NCBI GenBank assembly: GCA_019100305.1
Contig: JAHRHW010000059.1
Span: 1-14,969, forward strand
Direction: 5' to 3'
DNA length: 14,969 bases
Source of the DNA: Candidatus Thiodiazotropha taylori
Lineage (GTDB): Bacteria; Pseudomonadota; Gammaproteobacteria; Chromatiales; Chromatiaceae
Each line of letters begins with the position of its first letter. The stretch's first letter is position 1. Below are positions 1 through 6,554 of the stretch, piece by piece. A program made the position numbers and the translations under genes. A model generated the notes under the pieces. That model was not told where the DNA came from, ran no database searches, and saw nothing but the letters and a program-made list of their open reading frames with translations.

Positions 1-345
1 AAGACGCAGTGCCTGGAGCAGTACAAACCATTGTGCCGGGGTATGCATGGCAATCTTCAACAAGCCTGAACGCAGATCGGCAGACAGAACAAACGCAGTC
101 ACCCATATCATGACAGGCACAAAAGCCTGCCATAACAGTGGAACACTCGACATCAGGGCGATATGCCGGTTATCAAGGGCCAAGAAAGCAATCGATATAC
201 TCCAGAGGATAAACGCAAGTAACAGCAGTAGGATTTTTCGTTGCTCAGCTGTATCGATAAGCTGATTCTTCGAAGCGTACCGAACCAACAGCAAACAGAA
301 AAAGAAAACAACAGCAAGATAAATGGGTACTATCGAAAGAGTCAT
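1..345 (-). CDS. Partial multi-spanning membrane protein (N-terminal part)
   Basis: This frame is open for 115 codons from ATG at 345 to the left window edge, so the C-terminal part is missing. The start is supported by an AAGGTG ribosome binding site 6 nt upstream. The product is very hydrophobic: likely membrane segments at residues 3-22, 38-57 and 65-88, with a short basic and polar linker (about residues 22-37) between the first two. A fourth segment may begin near residue 104. There is no cleavable signal peptide. It lies only 30 bp downstream of the TetR-family gene on the same strand, so the two are probably co-transcribed and the regulator may control this protein. I do not recognise the family with certainty; a small integral membrane protein of unknown function is the safest name. 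Confidence 0.7.
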   Translation of the reverse strand, partial: MTLSIVPIYLAVVFFFCLLLVRYASKNQLIDTAEQRKILLLLLAFILWSISIAFLALDNRHIALMSSVPLLWQAFVPVMIWVTAFVLSADLRSGLLKIAMHTPAQWFVLLQALRL

Positions 346-375
346 ATGGATCACCTTGACTGTTTAAGCTGTGGA

Positions 376-966
376 TCATTTCGTTAGTGGAAGCAGCGTC
401 AATGCTGTCTCCATCTGTAATTTGAGCTCTCTTTTCTTGTAACCACTGGCTGCCAGCATCAGTAGTGTTCTGAACTCATTGACCAGAAACCTGGCAAGTA
501 CTTCGGTATCTGCCTGCGGATCAAGCTGCTTAAACTCAACAGCCCGATCCAGACAGCTCTTCATTACCGCAGTCGTCTGGTCAAAAAATGCCTTTACCAT
601 CTGGCTGAACTCATCGTCCCGTAGACCAAGCTCCATGCCTGTATTGGCCATCAAACAACCATGCTGAAAACCCTTTTTGGTTAGCTTTGCAGGCAGAGAG
701 GAAAAGAAAGCAACAACCTCAGGCAATGCGGCCTGTTGCTGTCTCAAGGGCTGCTGGATATCCTTTTTCCTATCCTCGGCGTACTGCTTCAAGACAGCTT
801 TGAACAAAGCTCGCTTTGAGCCGAAGGTCGCATAGATTCCATATTTGGCGACTCCTGATCGCTTGATCAGTTCATCAACAGAGCTCTCGCAATAGCCTTT
901 CTCCCAAAACAGAAGAATGGCCGTTTGCAGTAGTTCACTTTCATTGAACTCTTTGTGTCTTGGCAT
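376..966 (-). CDS. TetR/AcrR-family transcriptional regulator
   Basis: The 196-aa product has the usual length for a TetR-type one-component repressor. The N-terminal DNA-binding domain spans about residues 8-55, with the helix-turn-helix at about 29-52 (SVDELIKRSGVAKYGIYATF, then GSKRALF), the typical TetR signature followed by the phenylalanine and lysine positions that contact DNA. The rest (60-196) is the all-helical ligand-binding and dimerisation part; the GCLMANTGMEL stretch (103-113) is typical of the subgroup related to YcdC/NemR-like regulators. The start is ATG at 966. No good ribosome binding site precedes it, but an extended -10 element and three operator-like half-sites lie just upstream, which suggests autoregulation and a short leader. 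The downstream gene 30 bp away encodes a membrane protein and is the likeliest co-regulated partner. The ligand cannot be told from sequence. Confidence 0.92.
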   Translation of the reverse strand: MPRHKEFNESELLQTAILLFWEKGYCESSVDELIKRSGVAKYGIYATFGSKRALFKAVLKQYAEDRKKDIQQPLRQQQAALPEVVAFFSSLPAKLTKKGFQHGCLMANTGMELGLRDDEFSQMVKAFFDQTTAVMKSCLDRAVEFKQLDPQADTEVLARFLVNEFRTLLMLAASGYKKRELKLQMETALTLLPLTK

Positions 967-981
967 TATTTCATACTACTC

Positions 982-1012
982 AGTCTGATATAATACCAGA
1001 CTAGTCAGTCTG
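982..1012. promoter_or_regulatory. Operator-like cluster of three AGTCTG half-sites
   Basis: The hexamer AGTCTG occurs at 982-987 and 1007-1012, and its complement CAGACT at 997-1002. The last two form the inverted repeat CAGACT-AGTC-AGTCTG (16 bp, 4-bp spacer), the size expected for a TetR dimer site. The first copy is 25 bp from the third and forms a second inverted pair with the middle copy (9-bp spacer). The half-sites straddle the extended -10 element, so binding would block the gene's own transcription. The symmetry is seen directly; that the neighbouring TetR-family protein binds here is inferred. Confidence 0.55.
990..998 (-). promoter_or_regulatory. Extended -10 promoter of the TetR-family gene
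   Basis: On the minus strand this reads TGGTATTAT: an extended -10 (TGn) followed by TATTAT, five of six matches to TATAAT. Transcription would start near 983, leaving a leader of about 17 nt before ATG 966. A perfect TTGACA lies further up (minus strand, 1026-1021), but it is 25 nt from TATTAT, too far to be its -35; it would pair at 17 nt only with a poor TAGTCT. The extended -10 is therefore the better candidate. Confidence 0.5.
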
Positions 1013-1139
1013 TTTTGCTTTGTCAAGCTGTGCAGTCACTTCGACTTCTGAAGCTAGTTGGTTATGTTGCGTAGCAACGGGTGAAATCCAGCTGTTATGA
1101 GTAGATAACCGATTGCTTCAATTATCGATGGCCTGCTGG

Positions 1140-1892
1140 TCACAGAGTTTCTGACTTGTTGAACTGCCCCATGCGAAGAAAATGTATGGTTTGGTCTGCA
1201 ACTTCAGTGTTGTAACGCATCATGGAGTGTCCGGATGGTACAATCGTGAAATCCTGCATCTTATCCAGCTTGGTGGATTCGACAGAAACCAACCCATCAT
1301 CGAGACCTGGAATCAGCTCATCGTTATCTGATGAGCTTATCCCGGCAATAACGCCAACCGGATAATCTGGTTCCGGCAGAGTGTTCGGAAAACTCTCTTT
1401 AGTGGTTCCCAGTGATAGAGCTGCCGGACCGGCAAGATGGCCCCACCATTTACCATTGGCATAATCAGCAACCTCGGATCCCCGGTTGGGTGTTCCGATC
1501 AAGACCACTCTACCCAGGTTATCGGGTCTGTTTTCCAGCAGATAGGCGCGTATCAGTAAGCCACCCAGAGAGTGGCCGACAAAATGCACCCGGTTGTTGA
1601 TCGACCCGCAGCAGTCGTTAATCTGCTGACTGATCTCCTGGATTATTTGCTGTGATGTTCGATTGAGAGAGGCATAGCCAATGGTCTCCACGTGAAAGTC
1701 TGCCTCTTCAAGTCTCTGTTTCAATCGCCACATCGCCATATTGCTGCGGGCCAGACCATGCAACAGGACCACGACTTCCTTTTCACCAGACTCACTGGAT
1801 TCAGCCGGATTTTCCCAGATCGGCACCAACATAACGATCAGCAGTGAAGCAAATGTTAAAAGCAGCAGTTTCTGTTTCATCTTTTCATTCAA
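1140..1892 (-). CDS. Secreted or membrane-anchored alpha/beta-hydrolase (lipase-like)
   Basis: The product is an alpha/beta-hydrolase fold serine hydrolase of the triacylglycerol lipase/esterase type. A hydrophobic N-terminal segment (about residues 9-25) marks export or membrane anchoring; no clear signal-peptidase site or lipobox follows. The oxyanion-hole motif LLHGLA (43-48) leads the domain, the nucleophile elbow is GHSLGG with Ser108, the acid is probably Asp198 or Asp199 in GLDDGLVSVES, and the base is His222 in SGHSMM. At about 250 aa it is a minimal lipase core. The longest frame starts at TTG 1892; the first ATG is at 1880 (four codons later) and neither has a strong ribosome binding site, so the start is uncertain. 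It begins 11-23 bp after the AraC-type gene stop and so is the third gene of the SDR-regulator-lipase unit. The substrate is unknown; a lipid or ester is likely. Confidence 0.85.
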   Translation of the reverse strand: MNEKMKQKLLLLTFASLLIVMLVPIWENPAESSESGEKEVVVLLHGLARSNMAMWRLKQRLEEADFHVETIGYASLNRTSQQIIQEISQQINDCCGSINNRVHFVGHSLGGLLIRAYLLENRPDNLGRVVLIGTPNRGSEVADYANGKWWGHLAGPAALSLGTTKESFPNTLPEPDYPVGVIAGISSSDNDELIPGLDDGLVSVESTKLDKMQDFTIVPSGHSMMRYNTEVADQTIHFLRMGQFNKSETL

Positions 1893-1903
1893 ACGTGAGA
1901 TGT

Positions 1904-2899
1904 TTACTGATAACGCTCTCTGAACAGCCCAGGGCTGACACCCTTCCAGTTGTTGTAGGCCCGAATGAAGGAGTTGGTTTCCTGAAACCCCAGCATAAAT
2001 GAGATTTCGCCTAACGAGAGATGGGATTTCTTCAGGTAGTGATCTGCCAATTCGGATCGTACACTTTGTAGTACCGATTGATAGGTCTCTGCTTCATCCG
2101 TAAGCTTTCTCTGCAAGGTTCGCTTACTCATGGCAAGCCGTTGTGCGACAGACTCGATCGAACTGTCACCACTGGGGAGCGCTTCAAGGAGAACCGATGC
2201 CACCCGCTCTGTGAAACTCGCCGAAGCATCCAGATCTTTCAAACGTTGATTCAGTTTTCCTTCGAAAAAGGCCCAGATCGAAGCATTCGAGGTCAGAAAC
2301 GGCATAGTGGCATCTTTTGCGCTGAAACTGATTGAGACCTCTCTACCCGACTTCAATCGACAACCGAAATAGTCCACATAGGGCTGAAGTTTTTCCGGCA
2401 GTATGGGTAGCTGGACAGCCAATGGTCTGATCTCGGTACGGGTGGCAATTCGCGCCAGTTGAGTGAAAAACACCAGCTCGGTTATACCTAACGAACTCGG
2501 CATATTCTCTTCATATCCATAGCATTCAATCGACAAGCGGGTCTGCCTGGGTGAGATATCGACCGTCAAGACCATTGGACCGATCAACGGCTTGTAATCT
2601 CTCAACCGCTTCAGCGCGGTATTCAGGTCCGGACTGCAGATGGAGGCAAAGATCGCAGGATCAAAGGATTCGACACTCAAATGCTTGGCAAGCAGCAGTG
2701 CGATGTTCTGCTCACCGACGATCACTTCAAGACTACGCCAGAACTGATAGTACTGGGCTGGTGTCAGGGTCGCATCTTCCCGGATGAACAGATCCGCAGG
2801 CAGATTGGCATGTTTCAGCACCGCTGACATATCAACCTGCATATCCTTGAACAGGATCGCCCAACTCGGGGAGATGACGAAATTACTGGCGCGTTTCAT
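1904..2899 (-). CDS. AraC-family transcriptional regulator (OruR/ArgR-like architecture)
   Basis: The 331-aa product has the two-part layout of the OruR-like AraC group: an N-terminal sensor domain of the 'arabinose-binding-like' type (about residues 15-200) and a C-terminal AraC DNA-binding domain (about 228-330). The first helix-turn-helix is at about 247-266 (SVAQRLAMSKRTLQRKL); the second, at about 296-326, carries the conserved GFQETNSFIRAYNNWKG and SPGLFRER. The ATG at 2899 overlaps the TGA of the SDR gene as ATGA, a 4-bp overlap typical of translational coupling. Regulators of this group often control adjacent lipid, alcohol or amino-acid catabolic genes and respond to a small molecule, so it probably regulates its own operon (SDR and lipase). 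The effector cannot be told from sequence. Confidence 0.92.
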   Translation of the reverse strand: MKRASNFVISPSWAILFKDMQVDMSAVLKHANLPADLFIREDATLTPAQYYQFWRSLEVIVGEQNIALLLAKHLSVESFDPAIFASICSPDLNTALKRLRDYKPLIGPMVLTVDISPRQTRLSIECYGYEENMPSSLGITELVFFTQLARIATRTEIRPLAVQLPILPEKLQPYVDYFGCRLKSGREVSISFSAKDATMPFLTSNASIWAFFEGKLNQRLKDLDASASFTERVASVLLEALPSGDSSIESVAQRLAMSKRTLQRKLTDEAETYQSVLQSVRSELADHYLKKSHLSLGEISFMLGFQETNSFIRAYNNWKGVSPGLFRERYQ

Positions 2900-3708
2900 G
2901 ATGTGGTTTTTGCCTCAACAGGTTGTGCACTCTTCTCCATGGCCTGACGGGATAGTTTCAACACCAGTTTTCTCGGTAGTAGAGGAAAAACCCAGTTCAG
3001 CATCAGATCCAGCCCCTTCTCATTGATCGCAACAAGTTGGCCTCTCTGCATGGCCCGGTAGCCATATTCTGCCACTGATTCCGCCGTCTTGGCATTTTTC
3101 CAGACATCAACACCTTCCAGGTTTCCGGCTTTGACGAATCCCGTATCCACCGCTCCGGGACACAAGGCGGTTGCCGTCACATGGTATTCAGCCACCTCCT
3201 CCGCTATGGCCTGGGTGAACGAAGTCACATAGGCCTTGCTCGCATAGTAGACCGCCTGTAAAGGGCCAGGCATAAAGGATGCTGTCGATGAAACATTCAA
3301 TATACGCCCAGCTTGACGCGCCACCATTCCCTGCAGGTAGAGATGGGTCAGATTGGTCAAACTGACCATATTCACCTGCATCATCTGCTGCTCCGCCGCC
3401 AGCTCACGTTCATGGAACAGGCCATGGCCGCCAAAACCGGCATTGTTGATCAGGATATCCACGACGATGCCCAACGCTTCGGTTCGACTGAAAATTTCAT
3501 TTGCGGCGTCAGGATCGGAAAGATCCGCAACGATGACCGTGACCTTGACACCCTGTTGCGACTCCAGTTCAGCTTGCAATGTTTCAAGTTTGTTACGCGA
3601 TCTGGCCACCAACACCAGATCACCACCTTTGCTTGCATGTATCCTGGCCAGAGCTTCGCCGATGCCGCTGGATGCCCCTGTAATCAACGCTGTATTCGCT
3701 TGTGCCAT
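2896..3708 (-). CDS. Short-chain dehydrogenase/reductase (SDR)
   Basis: This is a classical NAD(P)-dependent SDR oxidoreductase of 270 aa. With ATG 3708 as start, the cofactor-binding glycine motif TGASSGIG is at residues 10-17, the NNAG motif at 88-91, the likely catalytic Ser at 141, and the YxxxK pair at Tyr154 and Lys158 (YYASK). PGAVDTG (184-190) is the usual cofactor loop after the active site. The frame is open further up to GTG 3768, but the ATG at 3708 has a strong AGGAG 7 nt upstream and places the Rossmann strand at the very N-terminus, as is normal for the family. The C-terminal end (about 236-260) is basic and hydrophobic and may associate with membrane. It is the first gene of the unit with the AraC-type regulator (4-bp overlap) and lipase, suggesting oxidation or reduction of an alcohol or ketone released from a lipid; the substrate is not determined. 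Confidence 0.92.
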   Translation of the reverse strand: MAQANTALITGASSGIGEALARIHASKGGDLVLVARSRNKLETLQAELESQQGVKVTVIVADLSDPDAANEIFSRTEALGIVVDILINNAGFGGHGLFHERELAAEQQMMQVNMVSLTNLTHLYLQGMVARQAGRILNVSSTASFMPGPLQAVYYASKAYVTSFTQAIAEEVAEYHVTATALCPGAVDTGFVKAGNLEGVDVWKNAKTAESVAEYGYRAMQRGQLVAINEKGLDLMLNWVFPLLPRKLVLKLSRQAMEKSAQPVEAKTTS

Positions 3709-3883
3709 TGCCTGTCTCCTCTGTTGTTCACTTCGATGTAGATAGTCTAGATATTCGGAAGACGACACACACTGGCAGAAGATGACAGATAACTATCCAT
3801 TTATGCCAACCGGTAAGACAATCTGTGTTTCGGTTATTTCCCGGTTGATTCAAAAAACAGATGCAAAACGACCTGTTTGAGCA
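3709..3883. other. Divergent intergenic region between SDR and fbaB
   Basis: The region holds the SDR ribosome binding site (minus strand, AGGAG near 3716-3720) and leads into the fbaB promoter on the right. The imperfect direct repeats CGGTTATTT and CGGTTGATT at about 3832-3850 could be a regulator site. I find no convincing minus-strand -35/-10 pair for the SDR operon, so its promoter is unassigned. Confidence 0.4.
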
Positions 3884-3912
3884 CTTACATAACGCCTCAG
3901 ACTATCTATACT
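3884..3912 (+). promoter_or_regulatory. Probable sigma-70 promoter of fbaB
   Basis: CTTACA (3884-3889, four of six to TTGACA) is followed after exactly 17 bp by TATACT (3907-3912, five of six to TATAAT). Transcription would begin near 3919, which lies after the upstream ATG at 3914 and before the ATG at 3944, giving a leader of about 25 nt. This supports the internal start of the aldolase gene. Confidence 0.5.
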
Positions 3913-3943
3913 CATGGTGCGGATTAACCACCTGGAAGACACC

Positions 3944-4996
3944 ATGACCGACATCACTACCCTACTCGGCTCTGAAGCGGATCAGCTGTTGAGCCACCAA
4001 TGCAAGACCATTGATCAAACCATGCTGCAGCTGCCGGGAGCGGACTATGTGGAGCGGGTTGTTGCCGATAAGGATCTCAAACCCGGGGTCTTGCGCAATC
4101 TTCAGGGCCTGTTCAATACGGGCCGCCTGGCAGGTAGCGGTTACCTTTCCATATTACCGGTAGACCAAGGTGTCGAGCACTCGGGTGGTGCATCCTTTGC
4201 GCCGAATCCAATCTACTTCGATCCAGCAAAAATCGTCGAACTTGCGATTGAAGGTGGCTGCAACGCGGTCGCCTCAACTTTGGGGGTGCTGAGTTCGGTA
4301 TCACGCCGCTATGCCCACAAGATCCCGTTCCTGGTCAAGCTGAATCACAATGAGATGCTCACCTACCCGACCATCTACGACCAGACCCTGTTCGCATCGG
4401 TGGAACAGGCTTTCGATATGGGTGCGGTGGCGGTTGGCGCCACAATCTACTACGGCTCCCCGGAGTCGCGTCGCCAGATCATGGAGATCTCGGAGGCATT
4501 TCAGCAGGCCCACGAACTGGGCATGGTGACCGTGCTCTGGGCCTATTTGAGAAACAGCTCCTTCAAGGTGGACGGAGTGGACTACCACGCTTCGGCTGAC
4601 CTTACCGGTCAGGCCAACCATCTGGCAGCCACCATTGGAGCGGATATCGTCAAGCAGAAGCAGGCTGAGGGCAACAGGGGCTATCAGGCCGTCAAGTTCG
4701 GTAAGACCCATGACAAGGTCTATAGTGAGCTCACCTCGGAACATCCTATTGATCTGGTCCGGTATCAGGTTGCCAACTGCTACATGGGACGCGCCGGATT
4801 GATCAACTCCGGCGGCGCCTCGTCGGGTCAGGGTGATCTGGCCCAGGCCGTACGAACCGCTGTGATCAATAAGCGGGCCGGAGGTATGGGCATGATCTCG
4901 GGACGCAAGGCCTTCCAACGCCCCATGAGTGAAGGTGTTGAGTTGCTTAACAGCATTCAGGACGTCTATCTCGACAACCAGGTTACTATCGCCTGA
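3944..4996 (+). CDS. fbaB: Class I fructose-bisphosphate aldolase
   Basis: The enzyme cleaves fructose 1,6-bisphosphate to dihydroxyacetone phosphate and glyceraldehyde 3-phosphate, and runs in reverse in gluconeogenesis, through a Schiff-base lysine rather than a metal. From ATG 3944 the product is 350 aa, the same length as E. coli FbaB (DhnA family), and it can be aligned from the first residues (MTDI...LLG) to the last (DVYLDN..TIA). Hallmarks are LPVDQGVEHS (71-80), VKLNHNE (131-137), GAVAVGATIYYG (160-171), TVLWAYLRNS (196-205), the Schiff-base region IVKQK (Lys237 the likely nucleophile) and NSGGASSG. The longest frame starts at ATG 3914, but that codon precedes the predicted transcription start and has no ribosome binding site, whereas 3944 has GGAAG 5 nt upstream. 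The gene converges on the lipoprotein hydrolase gene with 3 bp between stop codons. Confidence 0.97.
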   Translation: MTDITTLLGSEADQLLSHQCKTIDQTMLQLPGADYVERVVADKDLKPGVLRNLQGLFNTGRLAGSGYLSILPVDQGVEHSGGASFAPNPIYFDPAKIVELAIEGGCNAVASTLGVLSSVSRRYAHKIPFLVKLNHNEMLTYPTIYDQTLFASVEQAFDMGAVAVGATIYYGSPESRRQIMEISEAFQQAHELGMVTVLWAYLRNSSFKVDGVDYHASADLTGQANHLAATIGADIVKQKQAEGNRGYQAVKFGKTHDKVYSELTSEHPIDLVRYQVANCYMGRAGLINSGGASSGQGDLAQAVRTAVINKRAGGMGMISGRKAFQRPMSEGVELLNSIQDVYLDNQVTIA

Positions 4997-4999
4997 CAC

Positions 5000-6289
5000 T
5001 CACAATAAACTGTTGTTAAGGATGTCTTGAAAACTCTGAATAAAGACCGGATTGGTTAAAATCGTTGCATGGCCGGCGTGGAAGCCATACAAGCGTGTGG
5101 CTTCAGCCTGCAACGACAGGGGAATCTGACTCTCCAGATCAACCACCCCATCGTCACTGTCACCACCCTGGTAGGAGAACACCAGGTGATAGGGTATCTC
5201 CTCAGGCCAGGGCCAATCCCGGATGATGCGCAGGAACTCGCTGTTCTGCGCGATGTCCCTCCATGAGGGAATCACGATCGGGGATGAACGGGCGCCGAAC
5301 TCGGCGCTGGCCATACCGTCCATGGGACTGTTTATCGTCATGGTCAGACCGATCACAGGATGATGCTCACTTTCGATATATTTCTTCACAGTAGATCGCA
5401 TCACCAGCCCACCCATGCTGTGGGCAATCAAATAGAAATTATCGAACGGATACTGAGTTTCCAGCTGATTGATGCTTTTCACCAGATAGTCACTGACAAT
5501 GTCCAGTCTCAGGCCGCTTGGATAGTGCAGCACCCAGGGTTCAAAGCGTTGAGTGTCGAGGCTTTCCACCAATTCAACAAACTCCAGCGGTGTCCCACCT
5601 GCACCATGGATGAAGATCACCGGAATCCGCTTGGCCTCCGATGAACTGAGCATATAGAGCCCAATACCCACCTGATCGATGAAAGAGATCGGTTTCCACA
5701 ATCCGAGTGATCCGATCTCACGGGAAAATCTCGGATCATCCAGAGAGGCAATCTCTCCGGTATGGTCCTGATCAATCTCAAAAGAGATATTGTCCCGGTT
5801 TGTTTGGTTAGCAATCGGCCCCTTGATTACCAGTCTATCCAGTTCAACATGCCCACTGGATTGCAAGACCACTGGGGATGCATTGAACAGATCACTGCCA
5901 CCATACAGGGTTGCCGGTTCGATTTGCTGATAGAGAGTGTCCCGGTTGTTGTCCTGGAATGCGGCAACATAGTAGGTGCCTTGCTGGGCGTAGAAACGAA
6001 ACTCACCAGCCCCCTGCAAAACATATTTTCGCTCCAGCTTGGGTGCAAACTCCTGTTTGGTAAAAAGCAATATCGTCACCGGTGCATCACTGCCACTCTC
6101 GATATCCACGTAGCCGGAGATGGTTCCTGCCTTGTTCACACCCTGGCTCTGTTGTGAGATCTCCAATAGTGAACAGCCAGCGCCCAACAGAATGATAACC
6201 ATTGATGTCAAAAGTGTGCGCGTCAGGTTTTGCGACAGGATCGTTTGATCCAATAAACCGAGGTTATTAAGGGTTTTTATAAGCTTCAT
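5000..6289 (-). CDS. Lipoprotein alpha/beta-hydrolase with N-terminal beta-rich domain
   Basis: This 429-aa serine hydrolase has an unusual two-part build. A long N-region and hydrophobic stretch (about 24-38) end in GAGC with Cys39 as the probable lipidation site; position -3 is Gly, which is not ideal, and Ser40 at +2 would permit outer-membrane sorting. Residues about 55-155 form a beta-rich part (GTISGYVDI, then GTYYVAAFQDNN) like the prealbumin-like or carboxypeptidase-regulatory folds of surface proteins. The catalytic domain spans about 220-425: oxyanion motif FIHGAGG (226-232), nucleophile Ser291 in AHSMGG, acid Asp379/Asp380 in DSDDGVVDLES, base probably His407 in GFHAGHATI. The acid motif matches that of the lipase at 1140-1892. 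The start is ATG 6289 with a weak GGTGG 7 nt upstream. It stands alone, divergent from the efflux operon. The substrate is unknown; a cell-surface esterase or lipase is likely. Confidence 0.85.
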   Translation of the reverse strand: MKLIKTLNNLGLLDQTILSQNLTRTLLTSMVIILLGAGCSLLEISQQSQGVNKAGTISGYVDIESGSDAPVTILLFTKQEFAPKLERKYVLQGAGEFRFYAQQGTYYVAAFQDNNRDTLYQQIEPATLYGGSDLFNASPVVLQSSGHVELDRLVIKGPIANQTNRDNISFEIDQDHTGEIASLDDPRFSREIGSLGLWKPISFIDQVGIGLYMLSSSEAKRIPVIFIHGAGGTPLEFVELVESLDTQRFEPWVLHYPSGLRLDIVSDYLVKSINQLETQYPFDNFYLIAHSMGGLVMRSTVKKYIESEHHPVIGLTMTINSPMDGMASAEFGARSSPIVIPSWRDIAQNSEFLRIIRDWPWPEEIPYHLVFSYQGGDSDDGVVDLESQIPLSLQAEATRLYGFHAGHATILTNPVFIQSFQDILNNSLL

Positions 6290-6554
6290 TGTGCAGCCAC
6301 CAGCTGTCTATTTTTGTTGATTGGCGCTAAAGTAAAGTTTAAGCTGAATTCATAGGTTCATTGAAAGCACCGTTAATAACAGACGGGATTCCCAAAGGCA
6401 TTCAAGTACACCAGCTTCACCCATTCAGTAAAGCGGGTACTCTTGACATGCCAGGGAAGCATAAAGGTGCCTCATCCACCCTCAGATTCAGGTTAAACCA
6501 AGAATACAAAAAGTCCAGCCTACTGGGCCTGTTCAGCTGGAGTACAAAGCAACA
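6290..6554. other. Divergent intergenic region before the efflux operon
   Basis: This 265-bp region must hold promoters for the lipoprotein hydrolase (leftward) and the efflux operon (rightward). A perfect TTGACA at 6443-6448 has no fitting -10 at 16-18 bp; CATAAA follows at only 12 bp. I see no clear inverted repeat that would mark an operator. A 65-codon frame from TTG 6361 ends in an ATGA overlap with the adaptor gene, but there is no good sign that it is coding. Confidence 0.4.

Noticed and set aside
989..994. Plus-strand TATAAT that might drive a rightward transcript
   Set aside because: It has no acceptable plus-strand -35 and no rightward gene follows; the minus-strand extended -10 explains the sequence better.
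1066..1078. Hairpin GTTGC-GTA-GCAAC downstream of the lipase as an intrinsic terminator
   Set aside because: The stem is only 5 bp and no T-run follows on the minus strand.
3709..3768. 20-residue N-terminal extension of the SDR from GTG 3768
   Set aside because: ATG 3708 has a strong AGGAG at good spacing and puts the Rossmann fold at the N-terminus as is normal for the family.
4301..4999. 232-codon minus-strand frame opposite fbaB
   Set aside because: The plus-strand product matches FbaB end to end, so this frame is an antisense by-product of codon bias.
6443..6448. Perfect TTGACA as -35 of the efflux operon
   Set aside because: No -10-like hexamer occurs at 16-18 bp; the nearest AT-rich hexamer is only 12 bp away.
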